Shown here: one piece after another, positions 1 through 6,866 of the stretch
How positions within the stretch are numbered: position 1 is the first letter of the stretch
How the letters are laid out: each line of letters opens with the position of its first letter
Assembly: GCA_903859115.1 (NCBI GenBank)
Contig: CAIOLH010000199.1
Span: 1 to 7,161, forward strand
DNA: 7,161 nucleotides
From: an uncultured Opitutia bacterium
Lineage (GTDB): Bacteria; Verrucomicrobiota; Verrucomicrobiae; Opitutales; UBA953
Direction of reading: 5' to 3'
Program-made: the position numbers and the translations under genes
The notes under the pieces: model-generated
Databases searched by the model: none
The model's input: only the letters and a program-made list of their open reading frames with translations
What the model was told of the DNA's origin: nothing

Positions 1-1173
1 GCGGCACTATTTACCTCAGCAGTTAATTTAAGTGGTCGATTTGGATTAGCAGAAATTGCTTCATCGGCACTGAACCTCTGTATGATTTTAGGTTTAGGTT
101 TCTTTGGATACTATCTGGCCGACACTCCCATGGGTCAGGCACGTTGGTTATGTGCTGGAGCCGTCGCGGGCGGTGTTTTGCAATTGCTGATACCTATGTG
201 GGGGCTCCAGCAAGCCGGTTGGAAAAGTCGCCCCGTGCATGCGGATGAGAAAGCCTGGAGTGCGTTAAGAATCGCGTTCATTCCGGCAGCTCTCGGTGCC
301 GGTATTCTGCAGATCAATTTTTTAATTTCCCGAAGTCTCGCCTTCAACGTCGATGGCGCCGGTTTAACTTATTACTATATCGCTAATCGTATTGTAGAGT
401 TACCCATCGGACTATTTTCAACGTCCATTGCCACGGTGATGTTTCCAGCGATGGCGACCGCCTTTGCCCAAAATAATTCCGATGCCCTCAGTCGAAATTA
501 CGCTCGCGGTATGCGTTTGATTTTAGCGATCAACATTGCCGCTGCGGTGGGTTTTGTTGTTTTCTCCAGAGAAATAGTCCAAGTGCTTTTCGAATTTGGA
601 AAATTCAAGGCTGAGGATTGTGAGAATACTCGACTGGTGCTTTGTCTTTTTGCTCTAGCGATGCCATTCCATGCGATGATTTCGATGGTTACGCGGGCCC
701 TGAATGTGATTGGTAATACCACGGCGACATTCCGCGTGGCCCTACAATCTGTCTCGGTTAACGTGATCGCCTCGGTCTTTGTCGTTTGGAAAGGTTACGG
801 TATTGAAGGCTTAGCCTGCGCCAACGCCTTAGCCGCTATAGTGCAGTATGCCTTGTTACGTATGGAGCTTAAAAAATCGGCCCCGTACGTTTTAGCTGAG
901 TCACTTTGGAAGCCTTGTGGACAAAGTATCTCAGGATCCTTGTTGATGGGTGTGATTGCGTACCAGATTTTTCATTTCATAAATCCTCTGCTACACGGTT
1001 GGAATGTATTGAATTCCAAAATCGCGTTATTCATGGCGATGAGTATTGCGGCAGCGATTGCGGCAATCGCTTATGCAGCCATGCTTTATTGGTGGAAGTA
1101 TCCCGAGCGTGATATGATGACGGATGCACTCAACAAAGTTAAGAGTCGTCTGGGAATGCGAACCGACGCCTAA
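1..1173 (+). CDS. murJ: Lipid II flippase MurJ (MviN family), 5'-truncated by window edge
   Basis: This is an inner-membrane protein of the MOP exporter superfamily that flips lipid II to the periplasmic face for peptidoglycan synthesis. The reading frame is open from base 1 and ends at TAA 1171-1173, giving 390 visible residues. Compared with E. coli MurJ as I recall it (about 511 aa), roughly 140 N-terminal residues are missing. Family segments align in order: the N-x-x-x-RF region at the start, AGGVLQLL, the YYYIANRIVELP segment, FEFGKF, and a hydrophobic C-terminal tail. The Arg of ANRIVELP (bases 388-390) corresponds to E. coli Arg270, which is needed for flipping. Many hydrophobic stretches fit a multi-pass protein. 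An internal ATG at 82 is not the start, because homology continues upstream of it. The gene converges on the amidase gene with one base between the stop codons. The family call is very secure. Confidence 0.95.
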   Translation, partial: AALFTSAVNLSGRFGLAEIASSALNLCMILGLGFFGYYLADTPMGQARWLCAGAVAGGVLQLLIPMWGLQQAGWKSRPVHADEKAWSALRIAFIPAALGAGILQINFLISRSLAFNVDGAGLTYYYIANRIVELPIGLFSTSIATVMFPAMATAFAQNNSDALSRNYARGMRLILAINIAAAVGFVVFSREIVQVLFEFGKFKAEDCENTRLVLCLFALAMPFHAMISMVTRALNVIGNTTATFRVALQSVSVNVIASVFVVWKGYGIEGLACANALAAIVQYALLRMELKKSAPYVLAESLWKPCGQSISGSLLMGVIAYQIFHFINPLLHGWNVLNSKIALFMAMSIAAAIAAIAYAAMLYWWKYPERDMMTDALNKVKSRLGMRTDA

Positions 1174-1174
1174 G

Positions 1175-2020
1175 TTACTTTTTACGATACTTGAAATTGA
1201 GTGCTGCTAAGATGGCGACCGTCTCTGTATCGGCTTCGCCATTAACTTTAGAATTTCTGAAATGTCTTTGAAAAGCTTCGAGTGCTGACTTGATGGTGCT
1301 AGCGCTAGAGTTTTCGGGCTGATATCCGTAGGTCTTGAGCATATCAAATATCTCAGAGTTACCTGGAATTTTTTGGGTATAAAGAATTTTAAAACGTGCG
1401 ACATCGACATCATCAGGCCATGCACCGACGCCACTTTCAGCTAAAAGTTTCCAAGGGAAATTGCTACCGGGATCTACTTTGCGTCCGATAGCGATATCCG
1501 AATGCGCTAGTACGTTCGTGGCAGGAATGTTATGACGTTTGATAATATCGAGTGAGAGATCGATGACTTTGGATATTTGTTTTTGGGGATAAGCTTTAGT
1601 ATTTCCATCAAGGTTAACGATTTCGATACCGACGGATGCTTGATTCATACTTTTAATATTCATCCATTTACTTTTGCCGGCATGGGAGGTCGAAAATTCT
1701 TCTGAAGCTAATTTAAAAACTCGGGGTACGGTTTCATCGCTCACTAAATAATGAATACCGACCTTATGCTGAGGGTCTTTGCCTCGGAGAATCTCTAAGG
1801 CCGAGGGCAGGGGCGCAGCGGTATGATGTAAGATTAGGTAAGTCACAGGTACCGAACGCGGCATGATGGCCTCACAACTTAAACATTGATCGGCTGGATA
1901 TGTACCTACCGTCGTGGACTTTTTATCTGTCTGAGTCGCACAACCGCCCACAAACACCGTGATAATCACTGATAGGAAGACTGAATCAAATGAGTGTTTT
2001 CGTGCAATCATTGTACGCAT
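1175..2020 (-). CDS. amiD: AmiD-like N-acetylmuramoyl-L-alanine amidase lipoprotein with C-terminal peptidoglycan-binding domain
   Basis: A zinc amidase of 281 aa that cleaves the bond between N-acetylmuramic acid and L-Ala in peptidoglycan or its fragments. A signal peptide with a lipobox (VGGC, Cys27) indicates a membrane-anchored lipoprotein. The Amidase_2 domain spans about residues 55-205. By recalled comparison with E. coli AmiD, zinc ligands are His65 (in ILHHTAA), His173 and Asp183 (in AHSDIAIGRKVDPG), and the catalytic Glu is Glu133 (GIEIVN). The GVGAWPD segment near residue 200 is typical of AmiD. Residues about 220-275 form a PG_binding_1-type helical domain (YGYQ, ALEAFQRHFR, G-x-x-D-x-E-T). 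Overall length and domain order match AmiD. Start choice is between Met1 (2020) and Met4 (2011); both leave a usable signal peptide, and neither has a good ribosome binding site. It lies beside murJ in a cell-wall block and is transcribed away from the sugar operon. Confidence 0.93.
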   Translation of the reverse strand: MRTMIARKHSFDSVFLSVIITVFVGGCATQTDKKSTTVGTYPADQCLSCEAIMPRSVPVTYLILHHTAAPLPSALEILRGKDPQHKVGIHYLVSDETVPRVFKLASEEFSTSHAGKSKWMNIKSMNQASVGIEIVNLDGNTKAYPQKQISKVIDLSLDIIKRHNIPATNVLAHSDIAIGRKVDPGSNFPWKLLAESGVGAWPDDVDVARFKILYTQKIPGNSEIFDMLKTYGYQPENSSASTIKSALEAFQRHFRNSKVNGEADTETVAILAALNFKYRKK

Positions 2021-2072
2021 TGCTCAAAGACTATAGGGTGAGTGTATTGACCCCAAGATTATTCATATTTAA

Positions 2073-2100
2073 TTGATATAAACCCTGTATTTATTATAGT
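2073..2100 (+). promoter_or_regulatory. Candidate sigma70-type promoter for the deoR-led sugar operon
   Basis: TTGATA at 2073-2078 and TATAGT at 2095-2100 are separated by 16 bp; each hexamer matches consensus at five of six positions. Transcription would begin near 2107 and leave a leader of about 100 nt before the preferred start at 2211. The region is AT-rich, so chance matches are likely. The primary sigma factor consensus of this organism is assumed, not known. Confidence 0.4.
2093..2098 (-). promoter_or_regulatory. Candidate -10 element for the amidase gene
   Basis: On the minus strand, bases 2098-2093 read TATAAT, a perfect -10 hexamer, which would give a leader of about 65 nt before the amidase start at 2020. 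No convincing -35 hexamer lies at the right distance. It overlaps the forward -10 candidate (2095-2100) by four bases. A second minus-strand hexamer, TATAGT at 2035-2030, lies closer but would give an almost leaderless mRNA and also lacks a good -35. Confidence 0.28.
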
Positions 2101-2113
2101 ATTAGCAATTAGA

Positions 2114-2129
2114 CATAATGTATATTGTG
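2114..2129. promoter_or_regulatory. Imperfect 16-bp palindrome, possible DeoR operator
   Basis: CATAAT (2114-2119) and ATTGTG (2124-2129) are inverted repeats matching at five of six positions around a 4-bp centre. The site sits just past the predicted transcription start of the deoR-led operon, where a repressor would block transcription. Some DeoR-family operators are AT-rich palindromes of about this length. The assignment to this regulator is inference, and AT-rich sequence gives such palindromes by chance. Confidence 0.33.
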
Positions 2130-2180
2130 CGAAATACAAGATTGCGTAGGTTTGGGGTTGGTAATCGGCTTGCCATTTAC

Positions 2181-2198
2181 ATGACTGAGAACAGTCAT
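2181..2198. repeat. Perfect 7-bp inverted repeat (stem-loop) upstream of deoR-family start
   Basis: ATGACTG (2181-2187) and CAGTCAT (2192-2198) are exact reverse complements separated by the 4-nt loop AGAA. The left arm begins with the in-frame ATG at 2181, one possible start codon of the DeoR-family gene. The preferred start at 2211 lies 12 nt after the hairpin. It could act as a DNA operator, as an RNA hairpin that modulates translation, or be incidental. The structure itself is directly visible; its role is not. Confidence 0.6.
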
Positions 2199-2210
2199 AT
2201 AAATACCCCT

Positions 2211-2987
2211 ATGAAAGTCGCTCGCCATGTTATTGAAGCCCGCCGTGAAGCAATTGCAAAACTGCTCGGAAATGTTGGCTATGTCCCCGTCCTCGAAATC
2301 TGTAAGCAGTTTAATGTTTCCGAAGCTACCGCTCGTCGCGATCTCACTGAATTAGAAAGTCAGCGCCGTTTAACCAGAACGCACGGTGGCGCTTTATCTG
2401 ATTTCAATCGAAACTTCCCACCACTCGATTCACGTAAAACTGATGAAGCTGAGGCTAAACAAAAAGTCGGATTGAAAGCATCCACATTTGTTAAGGCCGG
2501 TATGACCATCTATATTGATTCTGGTTCGACTGTGCATTGCGCTGCTGAAGCTATCGTTGCTGCCCGCATTCCTGATTTACAAATTATCACTACTAGTATT
2601 CCGACCGCCCAGTTGGTTTGCACATTGCCTGGTGTTGAAGTTTATATTCCTGGCGGATTGTATCTCGCTCAACAAGCCATGGTCGCCGGTGATCGCACTT
2701 TGGAAGAAGTTGCGCGTTGGAATTTTGATTTAGCCTTACTCGGTGCCCAAGGTATTGATGAAAACGGACTATGGAATTCACAGCGCGACATTTCTCACCA
2801 ACAACGTGAAGTGATTCGTCGTAGCGACCAAACACTCATTTGCATGCACAAATCGAAACTCGGCCGCTCGGGTCCCAGTGCCGTAACGCGTGATATTGCT
2901 GGTTTATATTTAGTCGTTGATGCTGATGCCACTATGGTTTCTAAAGCAAAAGTAAAAATGCCAGCTCAGCACATCATTACTGCTTAA
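2211..2987 (+). CDS. DeoR-family transcriptional regulator of the sugar operon
   Basis: A 258-aa repressor-type protein of the family that includes FucR, DeoR and GlpR, which usually sense a phosphorylated sugar. The N-terminal winged helix-turn-helix covers about residues 8-62, with recognition helix VSEATARRDL (36-45) and the THGGAL wing. The C-terminal DeoRC sensor domain follows, with DSGST (103-107), TTSIPTA (127-133), IPGG (146-149), GAQGIDENG (178-186) and HKSKLGR (213-219). I chose the ATG at 2211 because the protein then begins MKVARHVIEARRE, close to the way FucR begins, and has normal family length. In-frame ATGs at 2181 and 2118 would add 10 or 31 residues, but that stretch has atypical codons and a stem-loop. 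No start has a ribosome binding site. It is the first gene of the operon, 20 bp before the isomerase gene, suggesting autoregulation. The effector is probably a 1-phosphoketose; this is inferred from family and neighbours. Confidence 0.93.
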   Translation: MKVARHVIEARREAIAKLLGNVGYVPVLEICKQFNVSEATARRDLTELESQRRLTRTHGGALSDFNRNFPPLDSRKTDEAEAKQKVGLKASTFVKAGMTIYIDSGSTVHCAAEAIVAARIPDLQIITTSIPTAQLVCTLPGVEVYIPGGLYLAQQAMVAGDRTLEEVARWNFDLALLGAQGIDENGLWNSQRDISHQQREVIRRSDQTLICMHKSKLGRSGPSAVTRDIAGLYLVVDADATMVSKAKVKMPAQHIITA

Positions 2988-3007
2988 TTTTATCACCCAC
3001 CCTACTC

Positions 3008-4621
3008 GTGAAAAAAAATATTATCTACTTGGTCGCTAATGGCGATCTTCGCGCTTCCGCTAATCAGAAGTGTGAAAAAGAACAATTAGCGATGGAGGCG
3101 AAATTGATTTCTACCCTCCGCGTTCTCGGTTACACCGTCAAGCGCGCTCATGGATATCGCTCCGACGTTAAGCATAGCTTCATCGATTCTCAAAAATACG
3201 GTATCCAAGTTTTCAGCAAGATTCCCCAAGACGCTCCCGTCATTGTCGCCGAAGCAGTTTGGCAGTACTCGCACCACATTTTACCTGGTTTGTTAACTCA
3301 TACTGGCCCTATCTTAACGCTCGCAAATTGGTCAGGCGTTTGGCCCGGCCTCGTGGGTATGTTGAATCTCAATGGTTCGCTCCTCAAAGCAGGTGTTAAA
3401 TTCTCCTCGTTATGGAGTGAAGATTTTACCGATGAGAAATTTAAAAATGGTTTAGTCGCTTGGCTCAAGAAAGGTGAAGTTAAGCATACCACCCCTCATG
3501 TGAAAACATTGCGCAGCCCACTTTCCGGCACGGATGCTTCCGTCGGTCGTCGCTTCGCTCAAGATTTCCGTTCCAAGAAAGCCATCATGGGCGTTTTTGA
3601 CGAAGGTTGCATGGGTATGTACAATGCGATCATTCCAGACGAAATCATTCACCCTACCGGCGTTTATAAAGAACGTCTCAGTCAGTCTTCGCTTTATGCT
3701 GAGATGTTAACGGTGAAAGATGCCGAAGCGCAGAAGGCTCTTAATTGGTTACTTAAAAAGGGAATGAAATTTGCTTGGGGTAAGAATGAAAAGACTGAGC
3801 TGACCAAAGCTCAAACCCTTGCCCAGTTGAAAATGTACATCGCCGCCGTCCGCATTGCTGATGACTTCGGTTGTGCGACTATCGGTATTCAGTATCAACA
3901 AGGTCTGAAGGATCTCGCCCCCGCTTCGGATCTCGTGGAAGGCCTCTTAAATAATCGCGAGCGCCCTCCTGTCTTTGATCGTGCTAACAAACGTGAATTA
4001 TTCAAAGGCGAAGCTCTCCCTCACTTTAACGAAGTCGATGAGTGTGCTGGCCTCGATGGTTTAATCACTTATCACTTGTGGAAGAAATTAGGATTCGAAC
4101 CAGAGAACACTTTGCACGATTTACGCTGGGGCCGTCAGTACGTTGGTCCATCGGGCAACAAGATGATCGATGAATACGTCTGGGTCTTCTTAATTTCTGG
4201 TGCCGCTCCGGTTCAACATTTCATCGGTGGTTATAAAGGAACGGTTTCTGAAAGACAGCCGGCCATGTATTTCCGTTTAGGTGGTGGCACCGTTAAAGGT
4301 GTTTCTAAACCAGGTTGGATTGTTTGGTCTCGTATCTTCGTTCGCGACAACGAACTCCACGCTGACTTGGGTATCGCTGAAGTCATTGCGCTGCCTCAGA
4401 CTGAAACCGAAGATCGCTGGCAAAAATCCACTCCACAGTGGCCAATCATGCACACCGTGCTCTCGGGTATTTCCCGCGATGAGATGATGGCTCGCCACCC
4501 TTCCAACCACATTCAAGTGGTCTACACACCCTCCCCTGCTGGCGCAAAACGCGGATTATTGGCCAAAGCAGCCGCCTTCCAAGAATTAGGTATCAAGGTG
4601 TCCCTTTGCGGTAAGTACTAA
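3008..4621 (+). CDS. L-fucose isomerase superfamily protein (aldose-ketose isomerase)
   Basis: A 537-aa cytoplasmic protein expected to convert an aldose such as L-fucose to its ketose, using a divalent metal. It starts at GTG 3008, directly before the first beta strand (KKNIIYLVANGD), without a ribosome binding site. Similarity to FucI is distant but runs throughout. The CMGMYN segment (residues 201-206) matches the family SMG region. IGIQYQQGL (292-300) is followed by VEGLLNN, then NEVDECAGLDG (341 on), and WPIMH with SNHIQVVY near the end. By recalled alignment with E. coli FucI (Glu337, Asp361, His528), the metal ligands would be Glu311, Asp344 and His501; this needs a structural check. 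It is about 50 residues shorter than FucI (591 aa). One base separates it from the aldolase gene. The neighbours suggest a 6-deoxyhexose substrate, either L-fucose or, since no RhaA-type isomerase is visible, L-rhamnose. Exact substrate is unresolved. Confidence 0.85.
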   Translation: MKKNIIYLVANGDLRASANQKCEKEQLAMEAKLISTLRVLGYTVKRAHGYRSDVKHSFIDSQKYGIQVFSKIPQDAPVIVAEAVWQYSHHILPGLLTHTGPILTLANWSGVWPGLVGMLNLNGSLLKAGVKFSSLWSEDFTDEKFKNGLVAWLKKGEVKHTTPHVKTLRSPLSGTDASVGRRFAQDFRSKKAIMGVFDEGCMGMYNAIIPDEIIHPTGVYKERLSQSSLYAEMLTVKDAEAQKALNWLLKKGMKFAWGKNEKTELTKAQTLAQLKMYIAAVRIADDFGCATIGIQYQQGLKDLAPASDLVEGLLNNRERPPVFDRANKRELFKGEALPHFNEVDECAGLDGLITYHLWKKLGFEPENTLHDLRWGRQYVGPSGNKMIDEYVWVFLISGAAPVQHFIGGYKGTVSERQPAMYFRLGGGTVKGVSKPGWIVWSRIFVRDNELHADLGIAEVIALPQTETEDRWQKSTPQWPIMHTVLSGISRDEMMARHPSNHIQVVYTPSPAGAKRGLLAKAAAFQELGIKVSLCGKY

Positions 4622-4622
4622 G

Positions 4623-5384
4623 ATGAATACCGAAGCGAAGGACTTAAATCCTCTGTTAGAGCTGTCGCACCAAATGGGTTCGCCCGCGTTGCGCATGGCA
4701 ATTTTGGGTGAAGGCAATTCATCTCTTAAACTGAACGACGAAACCTTCGCGGTAAAAGCCTCGGGTACCAATCTTGAAAAACTGCAAACAACAGATGTCG
4801 CTGTTTGTCGCTTCGATAAACTCCTACCATTGTTTAATGAAAAAGATTTAAACGATGCAGCGATTGATAAAGCTTTGTTTGATTCGCGCGTAGATTCGAA
4901 TGCCAAAAAGCCTTCGATTGAAGCACTCTTCCACGCGTGGCTCTTAACTCTGCCTGGTGTCAACTGCGTGGGTCACGTTCACGCGATTGCTGTAAATCAA
5001 ATTCTCTGTTCTCCGCGAGCAAAGGAATTTGCAACGCAGCGTTTATTTCCTGACGAAGTAGTCCTTTGCGGAACTGAATCCGTTTTAGTGCCCTACGTGG
5101 ATCCAGGTTTAAGTTTAGCCAAGGCGATTCGCGATGAAACTCTTTTGTATGTTCGTCGCACCGGACGTGAACCGAAAGTTATTCTACTTAAGAATCACGG
5201 AATCATCGCTGTTGGATCTAGTCCTAAAGCTGTCATGGGCACATTGCTCATGGCTGAAAAGTCTGCGCAAATATTTGTCGGTGCTGCTACACTCGGCGGG
5301 CCCGATTTCATGTCAGCCGGACAAGTCGAGCGCATCGCGGGTCGACCTGATGAACACTATCGTCAAAAAATGCTCGGACAATAA
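4623..5384 (+). CDS. Class II aldolase/adducin-family protein (FucA/RhaD-type sugar phosphate aldolase)
   Basis: A 253-aa zinc aldolase expected to split a ketose 1-phosphate (L-fuculose 1-phosphate or L-rhamnulose 1-phosphate) to dihydroxyacetone phosphate and L-lactaldehyde. Visible family features in order are GEGNSS (phosphate-binding loop), VKASGTNLEKL, the catalytic Glu100 in PSIEALFH, zinc ligands His118 and His120 (GHVHA), and the third zinc ligand His192 (KNHGII). These correspond to Glu73, His92, His94 and His155 of E. coli FucA as I recall it. Tyr246 in the C-terminal tail may match the FucA tail tyrosine. It is longer than FucA (about 215 aa), with extra sequence before the Glu. 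The ATG at 4623 follows the isomerase stop by one base, and its stop overlaps the kinase start (TAATG), so translation is probably coupled. A second class II aldolase domain begins two genes downstream, so the division of labour is unclear. Confidence 0.9.
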   Translation: MNTEAKDLNPLLELSHQMGSPALRMAILGEGNSSLKLNDETFAVKASGTNLEKLQTTDVAVCRFDKLLPLFNEKDLNDAAIDKALFDSRVDSNAKKPSIEALFHAWLLTLPGVNCVGHVHAIAVNQILCSPRAKEFATQRLFPDEVVLCGTESVLVPYVDPGLSLAKAIRDETLLYVRRTGREPKVILLKNHGIIAVGSSPKAVMGTLLMAEKSAQIFVGAATLGGPDFMSAGQVERIAGRPDEHYRQKMLGQ

Positions 5385-6853
5385 TGTCACACTACCTTGC
5401 CATTGATTTAGGAGCTGAGTCCGGACGCGTGATCCGTGGATCACTCCGTTCTGGCAAATTAAGTATGACCGAAGTCCACCGTTTTTCGAATGGTGCGATT
5501 AAGAGTAAAAATACCCTGCGTTGGGATTTTCCCCGACTGATCAAAGAAATCGAAATCGGTTTACAGAAAGCCGCGAAACTCGGGCCAGTGAAATCGATCG
5601 GCTGCGACTCCTGGGGTGTGGATTACGTCTTAATCAATCGCGCCGGAGAAGTGATTGACCTGCCTTATTGCTACCGCGACGAAAGAACCGACGTGACCTT
5701 TGCTGAAATCCAGAAAAAGCTGTCTCCGCAAAAGATTTTCAGCGCTACCGGTATTGGGTCTCTTTCCATCAATACCCTTTATCAGTTGTATGCTGATTTA
5801 AAGACCCGTCCGAAGGTTTTAAAGGATACCGATAAATTCTTACTCATCGGTGATGCCGTAAGCTGGAAACTTACTGGAAAAATTTGTGCGGAAGAAACTT
5901 TGATATCGGGTAGTCAATTATGGGATACCAGTAAAAACAACTGGGCGTGGCCGTTGATTGAAAAGTTGAATATTCCGAAGCATCTTTTCCCCGAAACGAT
6001 TCAGCCAGGAAAAGTTATCGCGAACCTTTCACCGGCTTTAGAAAAGAAAACTAAACTTAAAAACGTTCAGGTAGTAGCTGTATGCGCTCATGATACCGCC
6101 TCAGCGGTGGCTGCTGTCCCAGCGCCTAAGGGAAATCAATGGGCCTACCTTTCATCGGGAACTTGGTCCTTGCTCGGCGTTGAGCTCAATAAGCCATTGA
6201 TCAATGAGGCGGTGCGTAAGGCTAATTTCACCAATGAAATCGGGCATAATCGTACCACTCGCTTTCTTAAATGTTTGGTGGGACTATGGATTTTGCAGGA
6301 ATGTCGCCGTGAATGGATCAAGACCGATAAGAATCTCGATTACACAAGTATCACTCAACAGGCTCAAAAGTCTTCCGAGTTACGCTCCCTGATTAGACCT
6401 GATGATACCCGATTTTCAAAAATGGGCAGTATGGTTAAAAATGTTCAAGACTACTGCCGCGAAACCAAGCAGCCCGTTCCTCAATCGATCGGTGAAATCA
6501 GCCGCTGTATTTTAGATTCCTTAGCTCTACTTTATCGTGAAGAGTTAGATGGTGTTGAAAAACTCACCCGCAGAAAAATTAAACAACTTCATATTGTCGG
6601 CGGTGGCTGTCGTAACGACGTCTTAAATCAGGCCACAGCGAATGCAACGGGTCGAGTCATCGTGACGGGCCCGGTCGAAGCCACGGCCATGGGAAATATT
6701 CTCGTGCAAGCGATGGCGACCAAAGAACTGAAAAATATCGAAGAGCTTCGCCAGGTGGTTCGTCGATCCAATCAATTTAAGACCTTTAAACCAAAGTCCG
6801 CTGCATCTTGGGCCAAGGCCTACACTCTTTTCAAAAAACTTCCTAAATCTTAA
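5384..6853 (+). CDS. rhaB: Rhamnulokinase-type FGGY carbohydrate kinase
   Basis: A 489-aa cytoplasmic kinase that uses ATP to phosphorylate a 6-deoxy-ketohexose at C1. It matches E. coli RhaB along its full length. The N-terminal ATP-site motif is DLGAESGR (residues 8-15), followed by CDSWGVDYVL, LPYCYRDERTD and NTLYQL. The catalytic Asp lies in AHDTASAV (Asp237, the same number as in E. coli RhaB), with LSSGTWSLLG around 256-265. The C-terminal half carries CRETKQPVPQS, CILDSLALLY and HIVGGGCRN (403-411). E. coli FucK shares only the general FGGY plan, so the family is RhaB rather than FucK. RhaB-like kinases may serve as fuculokinases in other lineages, so the substrate may be L-rhamnulose, L-fuculose or both. 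The ATG overlaps the aldolase stop by one base, and the next gene starts 13 bp after the stop. Confidence 0.93.
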   Translation: MSHYLAIDLGAESGRVIRGSLRSGKLSMTEVHRFSNGAIKSKNTLRWDFPRLIKEIEIGLQKAAKLGPVKSIGCDSWGVDYVLINRAGEVIDLPYCYRDERTDVTFAEIQKKLSPQKIFSATGIGSLSINTLYQLYADLKTRPKVLKDTDKFLLIGDAVSWKLTGKICAEETLISGSQLWDTSKNNWAWPLIEKLNIPKHLFPETIQPGKVIANLSPALEKKTKLKNVQVVAVCAHDTASAVAAVPAPKGNQWAYLSSGTWSLLGVELNKPLINEAVRKANFTNEIGHNRTTRFLKCLVGLWILQECRREWIKTDKNLDYTSITQQAQKSSELRSLIRPDDTRFSKMGSMVKNVQDYCRETKQPVPQSIGEISRCILDSLALLYREELDGVEKLTRRKIKQLHIVGGGCRNDVLNQATANATGRVIVTGPVEATAMGNILVQAMATKELKNIEELRQVVRRSNQFKTFKPKSAASWAKAYTLFKKLPKS

Positions 6854-6866
6854 CATATAAAATATC

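Larger units (their letters stand above)
2021..2210. promoter_or_regulatory. Divergent regulatory region between amidase and DeoR-led operon
   Basis: This 190-bp stretch separates the two divergent genes and is markedly AT-rich between about 2060 and 2125. It holds candidate promoters on both strands, an imperfect 16-bp palindrome and a stem-loop, each listed separately. The plus-strand frame stays open back to ATG 2118, but bases 2118-2180 use codons such as CGA, AGA, AGG, GGG and CGG that are uncommon in the genes here, so I treat it as leader. DeoR-family repressors commonly bind next to their own operon, so this is the natural site of autoregulation. That role is inference. Confidence 0.6.

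Noticed and set aside
906..1112. Plus-strand open frame of 68 codons inside murJ in another frame
   Set aside because: It is fully inside murJ, whose hydrophobic C-terminal segments continue through this stretch; it has no ribosome binding site or domain.
2078..2094. ATAAA/TTTAT inverted repeat with a 7-nt loop in the divergent region
   Set aside because: Arms are only five A/T pairs in an AT-rich segment that overlaps the promoter candidate; chance occurrence is expected.
2988..3007. Possible terminator or internal promoter between the DeoR-family gene and the isomerase gene
   Set aside because: The 20-bp gap has no hairpin, T-run or recognisable promoter hexamers, so co-transcription is the simpler reading.
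4586..4963. Minus-strand open frame of 125 codons across the start of the aldolase gene
   Set aside because: It lies opposite a well-supported aldolase with catalytic residues, shows no recognisable domain, and is serine/lysine-rich as expected for the complement of a coding strand.
5134..5406. Plus-strand open frame of 90 codons in an alternative frame of the aldolase gene
   Set aside because: The aldolase frame carries the zinc ligand His192 and family motifs here; the alternative frame has no family features.
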